From assembly GCA_027043685.1 (NCBI GenBank), contig JALUFI010000121.1, forward strand, positions 1 to 13,228: 13,228 bases of DNA. The letters are read 5' to 3'. The DNA is from Pyrodictiaceae archaeon. Lineage in GTDB: Archaea > Thermoproteota > Thermoprotei_A > Sulfolobales > Pyrodictiaceae. Numbering within the stretch: the stretch's first letter is position 1; each line of letters begins with the position of its first letter. The notes under the pieces are model-generated. The model saw nothing but the letters and a program-made list of their open reading frames with translations, was not told where the DNA came from and made no database searches. Positions 7,641 through 13,228 of the stretch are shown in pieces. The position numbers were made by a program, and so were the translations under genes.

Positions 7641-7661
7641 GCCCCGCCCAAGGGGGCGGGC
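7641..7661 (+). terminator. Strong GC hairpin in the gap after the CLC gene
   Basis: GCCC(C)GCCC pairs with GGGCGGGC through 8 bp with one bulged C and a loop of AAGG. It sits about 70 bases after the CLC stop, in a 201-base gap (7570-7770) where I see no gene. It could end the CLC transcript or fold in the leader of the next gene, but no T run follows. Confidence 0.25.
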
Positions 7662-7770
7662 GCCCGTGAAGACCGCATACTAGCCCGAGCCCGTGGAGCC
7701 GCCCCTATCCCCTCCTGTACGATCCCTCGGCGCCCACTGCTTCCTTGTATGCGGGGGAGCATGAGTAGCC

Positions 7771-8595
7771 ATGCGGCATGAGCCCGTGTGGCGTGCGTGG
7801 AGCCCAGGGCTCCACCCGGCGACGCTCGCCGCCAGCGCGGACTACGTCCTCCTAGTGGGAGACCTCTACCGCGGAATGATGCTCGCCGCATCGCTCCGGG
7901 AGCTGGGCGTCAAGGCAGACATATACCCCTTGAGCCCCCTCGAGTCGCCCACGCTCTACTCTATACTCGGCCTGACTGGGCTCATCCACCGCAGACTCCT
8001 TGACGGAGAAGAGGTGCTGGTGGTCCTAGAGGAGCCGGGCGAACTCGTGAGGGCGGCCTACCGCCTCATACACGGCGGCTCCGAGGCGCCAAGCAGCCCC
8101 GAGAAGCTGACGAGTCCACTCCACTACAGGCTCCTCAACGCCCTCCGCCTCCTGCGCCTAGGCGGCGTGGACCTCGCACGCGAGGCCGAGCGCCACACCT
8201 CCCACGCCTTCACCGGCGGCGACGCCCAGGCCTCGGACACGGTGCTCCAGGCGGCAGACATAGAGCACCAGCTCGGCCCCAGCGGCCTAGCAGCCACGGC
8301 CTACACCCATGGTCACCGCGCCCTCGAGCCCGAAGAGCAGCTGGTCCTCGAGGCCTTACGCGGCGACGGCTCCGGCTCTGCGACAGTACTGGCCCTCCCG
8401 AGAGCCGGGCGCCGCCTAGACGCAGTCATAGGGTGCCGGGCCCTCCTCCACCCCAAGCAATGCATCCCCGAGGCCAACGCGCTGAGAACCCCCCTCGCCG
8501 CGCTCGCAGAGAAACATGGCCTAGAGCCAGGCAGCATTGAGCAAGCGGAGCCCGAGGAAGCAGCCTGCATAGCCTACCCCGAATACCCCTGCTAG
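7771..8595 (+). CDS. Unrecognised protein with phosphatase-like N-terminal half
   Basis: This is a 274-residue soluble protein that I cannot name with certainty. Residues 25-103 follow the layout of archaeal protein tyrosine/dual-specificity phosphatases. A strand (YVLLVGDLY) is followed by a helix ending LRELGV, a strand with YPLSP (52-56), SPT, a long helix, a G-x-x-VLVV strand (79-85), then a loop and an RAAYRLI helix. The catalytic H-C-x5-R loop should fall at about 84-94 but reads VVLEEPGELVR, with no cysteine, and the general-acid PD is also missing. If the fold is right it would be a pseudophosphatase. The second half has helices (LLNALRLLRLGG) and a cysteine-containing C-terminus (C222, C231, C267, C274) that match nothing I know. 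The ATG follows a GGGGGAG stretch, and the gene appears to be a single unit. Confidence 0.6.
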   Translation: MRHEPVWRAWSPGLHPATLAASADYVLLVGDLYRGMMLAASLRELGVKADIYPLSPLESPTLYSILGLTGLIHRRLLDGEEVLVVLEEPGELVRAAYRLIHGGSEAPSSPEKLTSPLHYRLLNALRLLRLGGVDLAREAERHTSHAFTGGDAQASDTVLQAADIEHQLGPSGLAATAYTHGHRALEPEEQLVLEALRGDGSGSATVLALPRAGRRLDAVIGCRALLHPKQCIPEANALRTPLAALAEKHGLEPGSIEQAEPEEAACIAYPEYPC

Positions 8596-8801
8596 CCCAC
8601 CGGAGAGCGCGGGAGGGAGAAGGATAACCCCCCAATGCCCTACCCACTCCGAGTATCCCCCGGGGGCCGGTGACGTGTGCACGTCAGGCAGACCCCGCCG
8701 CCCAGCAGGGCGGGGGGTGCTGCGCCGGGCACGGCCGTGAGCCGAGGCCCCGCCACCCTATTGCCCGTCCCCAGGGGCCTCCCCCGGCGCGGGGAACCCA
8801 G
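8596..8801. other. Gap before RNase HII with dyad and GC hairpin
   Basis: TGACGTG-TG-CACGTCA at 8671-8686 is a perfect 7-base inverted repeat. Right after it, GCCGCCC-AGCA-GGGCGG (centred at about 8698-8713) folds into a GC stem of at least 6 bp, flanked by GCAG and CTGC that can also pair. CCCTATTG at about 8755-8762 is a weak TATA candidate for the RNase HII gene. An in-frame GTG at 8670 would extend RNase HII through this region, but that extension is low-complexity P/A/G/R and is not expected in the family, so the region is treated as untranslated. Confidence 0.35.
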
Positions 8802-9575
8802 GTGGCTGGGAAGAGTGGGGCGCTGCGGGGCCTCGTGGAGTGCTGCCGGCGCCCAGGCCTCGTCCTCGGTATTGATGAGGCGGGCCGGGGCCCCATAGTC
8901 GGCCCCATGGTGGCTGCGGGCGTCGTGGCTGACAAGGAGTCCCTTGAGGAGCTTAGGCACGTGGGTGTGAGGGATAGCAAGCTCCTGGAGCCGGGGCAGA
9001 GGCGCCGCCTCCTAGAAGAGATACTAGGCAAGGCCTGCTACGTGGTAATCGTAGTCCACCCGCCGGCGGTGATAGACAGTGTTAACCTGAACCGCCTCGA
9101 GTACGAGACCTTCAGCCACATAGCCTCCAGGGCGAGGCTGCTCTGCCCCGGGCTCCGCGAGGTATACGCCGACGCCGTGGGGCCCCCGCAGCGCCTCGCA
9201 GCGGTCCTCGCCAAGGCGGCGCCCGCGGCGAGGATAGTGGTTGAGTCGAAGGCTGACCGCCGCTACACAGCGGTATCCGCGGCAAGCATAGTAGCCAAGG
9301 TGGTGCGAGATGAGGAGATAGAGAGGCTCCGGAGAGCCTACGGGCTCCGGGGCAGCGGCTACCCCACAGACCCCGAGACCCTCCAATGGCTCCGCGAAGC
9401 CTACCAACGCAGCCCAGACACGCCGCCACCAATAATCCGGGTCACGTGGGGCACACTGAGGCGCCTAGCACCCAACTGGTACCACAGGAAGCAAGCCAAG
9501 ACAGGGACGGGTAAGAGCGGCTCCAGGCAGGCAAGCCTCCTAGACTACCTCCCGAAGACGGGCGACACGCAGTGA
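8802..9575 (+). CDS. rnhB: Ribonuclease HII
   Basis: This enzyme cuts the RNA strand of RNA/DNA hybrids and removes ribonucleotides from DNA. With the GTG at 8802 it has 257 residues. GIDEAGRGPIVGP carries D25 and E26, RDSKLL follows near 57-62, VYADAVG gives D124, and SKADRRYTAVSAASIVAK supplies D152; together these are the complete DEDD catalytic set. The core matches archaeal RNase HII. After the NWYHRK segment a flexible basic linker leads to QASLLDYL near the C-terminus, which fits the PCNA-interaction pattern Q-x-x-L-x-x-aromatic-hydrophobic. The start is uncertain: GTG 8835 would also keep the catalytic core, and GTG 8670 would add a low-complexity tail. It is a single gene, 202 bases ahead of the methyltransferase gene. 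Confidence 0.95.
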   Translation: MAGKSGALRGLVECCRRPGLVLGIDEAGRGPIVGPMVAAGVVADKESLEELRHVGVRDSKLLEPGQRRRLLEEILGKACYVVIVVHPPAVIDSVNLNRLEYETFSHIASRARLLCPGLREVYADAVGPPQRLAAVLAKAAPAARIVVESKADRRYTAVSAASIVAKVVRDEEIERLRRAYGLRGSGYPTDPETLQWLREAYQRSPDTPPPIIRVTWGTLRRLAPNWYHRKQAKTGTGKSGSRQASLLDYLPKTGDTQ

Positions 9576-9689
9576 ATGCAGCGGTCAGATACGGCCACAC
9601 TCTTCACCGCCCAGACCTCCAGGGCTCCGGTAAGCCCACCTATCATCACACCATAGCAGCCACGGAGAGAAGAGCAGCCAGCAACGCCC

Positions 9690-9733
9690 CCTAATATCAT
9701 GCATCCACCCCTGCAGCCCGCTCACCTAATAGG
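9690..9733 (+). promoter_or_regulatory. Two TATA-like CCTAATA copies upstream of RNA methyltransferase
   Basis: CCTAATA occurs at about 9690-9696 and again at about 9725-9731. The second would place the transcript start near 9755, about 23 bases before the ATG at 9778, a usual short leader. The first could be an upstream promoter or a binding-site repeat. I see no gene in the rest of the gap from 9576 to 9689. Confidence 0.4.
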
Positions 9734-9777
9734 CCCTGGGCCGCGGAGCCACCCCGTGCCCCAGGGACGGTGCCCCC

Positions 9778-11085
9778 ATGGACAAGTTCGCCAGAGCAAT
9801 AGTGGAGTTCAGTGCCAGGGTACTACGCACAGTGCTCGAGCGCAAGGTCAGCCACGACCGCGCCTTCCAGTCAGTGCTCCGCGAATACCCCCAGGCGCGG
9901 CGCCACGCCCCCCTCCGTGTACTCTACCGGGTCAGCCACGACATCGTCTCAGACTACTACACCATAAGGTACCTCGAGAAGCTGATCTACGGGAAGCGCG
10001 GCGGCACGAAGAGGCTCGCCAAGCTCTGGCTCCTCTACCGCGGCCTAGAGAGCCCACACCTCCAGCAGCACCTGGGCAGCGTGGAGAGGCTGCGCCGCAA
10101 GCTCCTCCGCAGCCTCCCCCGGGCACCGAGCAGCGTAGACGAGGTCCTGGAATCCATAGAGGACCCCGCTGAGAGGCTCGCAGTCAAGCACTCCTACCCA
10201 CGATGGTTCGCGGCCACCTTCATCCAGCTACTAGGCGTGGAGGAGGCGGACCGGCTCCTAGAGGCGCTCAACGAGGAGAAGTGGTGGATACGCGTAAACA
10301 CGCTCAAAGCCGACGTAGATGAGGTAGCGGAGCGCCTCCTGGACAAGGGCGTGCTGGTCCGCAGGGACCCCGACCTGGACTACATGCTAGAGGTAATAGA
10401 CTTCAACGAGCCCCTCCACCACCTCGAGGAGATGTGGCGCGGCGAGATAGTCTTCCAGGACAAGGCATCAGCCCTCGTGGTCGAGGCCCTCCAGCCAGAG
10501 CCCGGAGACCTAATCCTAGACATGGCCGCCGCCCCCGGGATAAAAGACACCCTCATAATGCAGCTAACCAGCAACAAGGCCAGGATAATCGCCGCAGACG
10601 CCTCCTGGGAACGCCTCAAGAGAACCAAGCGAGTCCTCCAACTCTACGGCGCAGACACCACGAAGATAGAGCTAATACACGCCGACTCAGCCCACCTAGC
10701 ACTAGCCAAGCCCCCAACAAAGATACTGCTAGACGCGCCATGCACAAGCAGCGGCGCAATAGGCAAAGACCCCGCAATCAAGCTCCACCTAGAAGACCCA
10801 ACCTGGGTCCAACGCTTCCCAGCCATCCAGGAAGCCCTCCTAGCAAACGCCTCAAGAATAGCCAAGCAGGCAAAGACCCCCATCACATACGCGGTCTGCA
10901 GCCTCCTGCACTTCGAGGGAGAAGAACACCTAGCCTACAACCAGGCACTAGAGCCAAAAAAGCCACCCATACCTGCCTCCAACGGCTACAAGCTCTACGG
11001 CCAACTAGCAGACAAGGTAGCCCGCCTATTCCCCCACCGCCACAAGACACAAGGCTTCTTCATAGCAAACCTAGAGCCAGCCTAG
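9778..11085 (+). CDS. NOL1/NOP2/Sun-family tRNA/rRNA cytosine-C5 methyltransferase
   Basis: This 435-residue protein has the RsmB-like layout. A helical NusB-type RNA-binding domain occupies about 1-115. An RNA-binding linker with RVNTLK at 172-177 follows, then the SAM-dependent methyltransferase domain from about 225. Motif I is LDMAAAPGIKDT (247-258), motif IV is LLDAPCTSSG (317-326) with C322, and motif VI is AVCSLL (372-377) with C374, the likely catalytic nucleophile. The end reads FPHRHKTQGFFIANL, the usual closing motif. It makes m5C in RNA, but whether rRNA or tRNA cannot be decided. Motif I carries PGIKD where PGGKT is typical, and motif VI has VCS for TCS. Both cysteines are present, so it should be active. 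The ATG is preceded by a weak GGTG. It is a single-gene unit. Confidence 0.93.
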   Translation: MDKFARAIVEFSARVLRTVLERKVSHDRAFQSVLREYPQARRHAPLRVLYRVSHDIVSDYYTIRYLEKLIYGKRGGTKRLAKLWLLYRGLESPHLQQHLGSVERLRRKLLRSLPRAPSSVDEVLESIEDPAERLAVKHSYPRWFAATFIQLLGVEEADRLLEALNEEKWWIRVNTLKADVDEVAERLLDKGVLVRRDPDLDYMLEVIDFNEPLHHLEEMWRGEIVFQDKASALVVEALQPEPGDLILDMAAAPGIKDTLIMQLTSNKARIIAADASWERLKRTKRVLQLYGADTTKIELIHADSAHLALAKPPTKILLDAPCTSSGAIGKDPAIKLHLEDPTWVQRFPAIQEALLANASRIAKQAKTPITYAVCSLLHFEGEEHLAYNQALEPKKPPIPASNGYKLYGQLADKVARLFPHRHKTQGFFIANLEPA

Positions 11086-11373
11086 CCTCCGGCACGGAGA
11101 GGACAAGGAGAGAAAACGACAAGACACGCCAAACCCCCGCAAGACGCAGCAATCATACACGGGGGTCAGGGCCCCGGCGACACCGCCGAGCCACCGGCGG
11201 GTCCGGGTCCGGATGAACCGGGTGACGGATTGCACGTCACCCACCCCACTCGCAACAATCACCAGGCATGCATGGGCGGTGATGTATACACTAGAGCCCC
11301 AAGCCCCGCTGCACGGGGCGGTGAGGGGGAGCCCGGCGCACTGAGCCCCCTCCACCACTCATGGGGGAGGGCC
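11086..11373. other. Hairpin-rich intergenic region, no gene seen
   Basis: I find no convincing reading frame or tRNA here. It holds at least three GC hairpins: CCGCCG/CGGCGG at 11183-11200, GGGTGACG/CGTCACCC at 11220-11242 and GCCCCG/CGGGGC at 11303-11319. A fourth possible stem, CCCTCC/GGAGGG, lies at about 11348-11371. A palindromic TGTATACA at 11283-11290 is the only TATA-like string and could fire in either direction. The region may hold terminators for the methyltransferase or a structured RNA. Confidence 0.35.
11220..11242. repeat. Perfect 8-bp inverted repeat
   Basis: GGGTGACG and CGTCACCC are exact reverse complements separated by the 7-base loop GATTGCA. It is the most regular stem-loop in the gap after the methyltransferase gene. 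It could be a terminator stem, an operator or part of a small RNA; nothing nearby decides between these. Confidence 0.5.
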
Positions 11374-11751
11374 TTAGACCCTGCTCCTCGCGTCAAGCCT
11401 CTCAGGGACACCGTTCCCCCGCATCCAGACACCATAGTCATGGTCGGTGCCCGCTATGTGTCTCCGAGTCCACTCGGCGAGGAACGCCACAACCTCAAGC
11501 CCAAGCCTCTCACCCCTCCGGCTCCGCTCTGGTACTCCTCGACACGGTCCACGAACCAACGGTGCTGCGCAGTGTGCTCCCCGAGCCAGAGGTAGCCGTA
11601 GCGCTTCATGAACCTCTCCTCGGAGCCGAAGCGAAACACCGTGTATTTCAGAGAGGAAGCCTAGCACGGCCTTCCAGCCCCTCTCTCATCTCCCGAAAGA
11701 ACCGAGCTGATAGAGAAGAGAGGGATGAGGGCCCCCTACTAGCCGCCAATG
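11374..11751 (-). pseudogene. Hemerythrin-like O2-binding protein, frameshifted
   Basis: Read on the minus strand across several frames, this stretch spells out a bacteriohemerythrin of about 120 residues. One frame gives FGSEERFMKRYGYLWLGEH and TAQHRWFVDRVEEY, and a second gives LGLEVVAFLAEWTRRHIAG then TDHDYGVW, ending at TAA 11374-11376. The upstream parts, VLGFLSE and FREMREGLE, lie in other frames, and WRLVGG with PH near 11725-11751 fits the N-terminus. Joining them needs one added base in the CCCC run at 11513-11516 and removal of one base near 11647 and one near 11670, plus a further change near 11690-11725. Retained iron ligands are the first H, E of SEE, H-x3-H and H-x4-D. The H of HFxxE reads R (codon 11631-11633). 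It looks dead by indels; programmed shifting of this many sites is unlikely. Confidence 0.72.
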
Positions 11752-11840
11752 CAGCAGATCGGCGCCCTTAACGTAGACACGTAGACCGGGGCTCCACCCG
11801 ACAACGCTCCTCCGCAGCCTAGACCCCCGGAGGGAGGCCT

Positions 11841-11850
11841 TGCATTTATG
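11841..11850 (+). promoter_or_regulatory. TATA-like element of winged-helix gene
   Basis: TGCATTTATG stands alone in a GC-rich stretch after a GGAGGGAGG string. A start site about 25 bases downstream would leave a leader near 50 bases before the ATG at 11923. Confidence 0.4.
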
Positions 11851-11922
11851 TAGGGCTATTGAGGCGCCTCGCCCTCCACCCCCGGGCCACAGGGTTCTGC
11901 GCCTGGCCAGAGGGTGGGATGC

Positions 11923-12441
11923 ATGGCGAAGACCAGTGGCAAGAAGAAGGAGCCCGTAGGCGGTACAAAGAAGGAACTCGTCATAGTAACCAGGCCCGTC
12001 GTGACGCCGCAGGAGGTGGAGCGCGACCCCAGGAAGAAGAAGCTCATGCTCCTCCTCAAGGCCCTAGAGGACCAGGGCGGCATATACGAGAGGAGCCTAG
12101 TCAACCTAGTCTACTGGCTCAAGACCGAGAAGGACATAGACCTAGGCTACAACTTCTACCTAGTAGGCGACGTCCCAACCTCCAGGGACCTCCACGACGA
12201 CATAATGGCGCTGCTCTACGTGGGCTACGCGGAGACCGACCCCAGGACAAAGAAGCTACGCCTAACCAACGACGGCAAAGAGTTCCTGGAGAAGAAGTGG
12301 TTCGACCAGGAACTCTACCAGAAGCTCAAGGCCGCCGTGGAGGAGCTACGCCCCAAGATAGCGGCGCTGGACGCGCAGATAGAGCTAACCACGCTCCTCT
12401 CCCGCACCACCGGCCCCAGGCGCAGGCGCCGCCTACCCTAA
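11923..12441 (+). CDS. Small basic, probable winged-helix protein
   Basis: This 172-residue protein has no membrane segment. The first 45 residues are lysine-rich and probably flexible (KTSGKKKE, DPRKKK). Residues of about 45-125 read as a winged helix: helix LMLLLKALEDQGG, helix SLVNLVYWLKTEKD, a GYNFYLVGDVPTS segment, helix LHDDIMALLYVGY, then a wing ending LRLTNDGKEFLEKK. The L-L-x-x-G-K-x-F closing is typical of archaeal DNA-binding winged helices. A C-terminal helix with LKAAVEEL and AALDAQIEL could be a coiled coil for dimerisation, and the tail RRRRRLP is strongly basic. I cannot name the family; nucleic-acid binding is inferred. The ATG at 11923 was preferred over GTG 11914 because AGAGGGTGGGA lies just upstream. 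Confidence 0.78.
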   Translation: MAKTSGKKKEPVGGTKKELVIVTRPVVTPQEVERDPRKKKLMLLLKALEDQGGIYERSLVNLVYWLKTEKDIDLGYNFYLVGDVPTSRDLHDDIMALLYVGYAETDPRTKKLRLTNDGKEFLEKKWFDQELYQKLKAAVEELRPKIAALDAQIELTTLLSRTTGPRRRRRLP

Positions 12442-12445
12442 CCAA

Positions 12446-12452
12446 TTGTTTT
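12446..12452 (+). terminator. T-rich transcription stop
   Basis: TTGTTTT begins 5 bases after the stop codon of the winged-helix gene, in a GC-rich context. T-rich strings right after a gene are the usual archaeal terminator signal. Directly after it, GCCT-A-AGGC is a tiny dyad. Confidence 0.45.
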
Positions 12453-12522
12453 AGCCTAAGGCAAGCCCCGGCTCCAGGTCAGTGTTTCCAACCCGGTGGC
12501 CGAGGAGCCCCCTTGGCTGCGC

Positions 12523-12530
12523 CCTTTACT
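12523..12530 (+). promoter_or_regulatory. TATA-like element of XPF-type nuclease gene
   Basis: CCTTTACT is the best TATA-like match in the 159-base gap and would give a leader of about 45 bases before the TTG at 12601. Between them, GACAC-A-GTGTC at 12561-12571 is a short perfect dyad that could bind a regulator. Confidence 0.35.
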
Positions 12531-12600
12531 CGCAAAGCCTTTGTGAAACACCCCGGGCTCGACACAGTGTCCAGCGCCTGTTGACGGTGGAGTAGGCGCC

Positions 12601-13228
12601 TTGGCTGGCGGCGAGTGCCGGGCGAGGGTGTACGTTGATGTCCGTGAGCGCGGGAGCGGTGTGCCGGAGGCCCTTGCCCGTATGGGCGTTGCTGTGATCT
12701 ATGAGCAGCTGGGTGTTGGTGACTACGTGGTCTCGGACCGTGTGGCGGTTGAGAGGAAGACTGTACCGGACCTGGCGCAGAGCCTCTTTGATGGGAGGCT
12801 CTTCGACCAGGCCAGGAGGCTCACCGAGCACTACGAGATACCAGTAATCATCGTCGAGGGACGCGTCGAGGAGCTTGAGAGAGTGACGGGGCGGGCTCGG
12901 CAGGCGCTGCAGGCACTGGCTGCGCTGAGCGTCGACATGGGTATCCGGGTGCTGTGGAGCCGGGGGCCGGGAGACACTGCGGCGATTATCCGCACCCTCG
13001 CCTGCAGGGAGAGGGAGGCGGGGCGCCCGGTGGTTGTTCACCGGAAGCCCAGGCTGGATAAGCTGTGGATGCAGCAGCTCTACGTCGTCCAGAGCCTGCC
13101 CGGCGTGGGGCCCCGTCTCGCCGAGAGGCTGCTCGAGAAGTTCGGCACAGTGGAGGCCATCTGCAGGGCCTCGGTGGTTGAGCTGGAGCGCGTCCTGGGC
13201 TACGAGAGGGCCCGTAGGCTCTACCGCG
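12601..13228 (+). CDS. XPF/ERCC4-type structure-specific endonuclease, 3' end beyond window
   Basis: This enzyme should cut branched DNA such as 3' flaps and repair or replication intermediates. The first 209 residues are visible. The nuclease domain has YVDVRERG (D13, E16), GDYVV at 40-44, and the signature VERKTVPD at 50-57 (E51, R52, K53, D57), so the catalytic set is complete. VIIVEG (82-87) and the following helices complete the nuclease fold. LPGVGPRLAERLLEKFG (166-182) is the first helix-hairpin-helix, and LERVLGYERARRLY begins the second. The start inside the nuclease domain shows the short crenarchaeal form without the helicase of euryarchaeal Hef. Relatives of this form work as dimers with PCNA through a C-terminal motif, which would lie outside the window. 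The TTG start follows GGTGGAG by about 10 bases. Confidence 0.93.
   Translation, partial: MAGGECRARVYVDVRERGSGVPEALARMGVAVIYEQLGVGDYVVSDRVAVERKTVPDLAQSLFDGRLFDQARRLTEHYEIPVIIVEGRVEELERVTGRARQALQALAALSVDMGIRVLWSRGPGDTAAIIRTLACREREAGRPVVVHRKPRLDKLWMQQLYVVQSLPGVGPRLAERLLEKFGTVEAICRASVVELERVLGYERARRLYR

Noticed and set aside
8670..8801. Longer RNase HII start at GTG 8670
   Set aside because: The added 44 residues are proline/alanine/glycine/arginine-rich low complexity, absent from the family, and overlap a dyad and hairpin.
11071..11358. Minus-strand open frame of 95 codons after the methyltransferase gene
   Set aside because: Composition is not protein-like, it overlaps the methyltransferase gene end, and it runs through several hairpins; it matches nothing recognisable.
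11454..11639. Reading the 61-codon minus-strand frame as an intact small gene
   Set aside because: It holds only the middle of a hemerythrin; the essential C-terminal HIxxxD helix is in a neighbouring frame, so it is part of the pseudogene.
1..13228. CRISPR array, insertion sequence or prophage
   Set aside because: No regularly spaced repeats, transposase or integrase motifs, or terminal inverted repeats were seen anywhere in the window.

Overview
The window looks like chromosomal DNA of a GC-rich, hyperthermophilic crenarchaeon, most like the Desulfurococcales/Pyrodictiaceae. This is inferred from archaeal-type genes (an XPF-like ERCC4 nuclease with C-terminal HhH motifs, RNase HII, a NusB-fused RNA m5C methyltransferase), frequent ATA and AGG codons, GTG/TTG starts, short GGTGG-type ribosome-binding sites and TATA-like boxes in otherwise very GC-rich gaps. 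I see no rRNA, tRNA, CRISPR array or insertion sequence.

Layout. 1-1063 (-, runs off the left edge): a protein with the layout of EPSP synthase but almost none of its catalytic residues. 1325-2134 (+): FkbM-type methyltransferase, converging on a three-gene minus-strand operon (4776 to 2131): metallo-beta-lactamase-fold hydrolase, ABC ATPase and ABC-2 permease. 4955-5536 (-): an unrecognised 193-residue protein, divergent from a CLC chloride channel/transporter with tandem CBS domains (5629-7569, +); a single AT-rich element lies midway between the two starts. 7771-8595 (+): an unrecognised protein whose N-terminal half resembles a protein tyrosine phosphatase with the catalytic loop lost. 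8802-9575 (+): RNase HII ending in a PCNA-interaction-like motif. 9778-11085 (+): NOL1/NOP2/Sun-family RNA cytosine-5 methyltransferase. 11086-11373: a gene-free, hairpin-rich gap. 11374 to about 11751 (-): a decayed hemerythrin gene, readable only by joining several frames. 11923-12441 (+): a small basic, probably winged-helix protein. 12601-13228 (+, runs off the right edge): XPF/ERCC4-type structure-specific endonuclease.

How the genes relate. The hydrolase, ATPase and permease are separated by 9-12 bases and are probably one transcript; the ATPase and permease should form one export complex. RNase HII and the XPF nuclease are both DNA-repair enzymes whose archaeal relatives work with PCNA, but they are not in one operon here. 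The other genes look like single transcription units with their own promoters. The most unusual theme is enzyme folds that have lost their catalytic residues: the EPSP-synthase-like protein, the phosphatase-like protein and the hemerythrin pseudogene.
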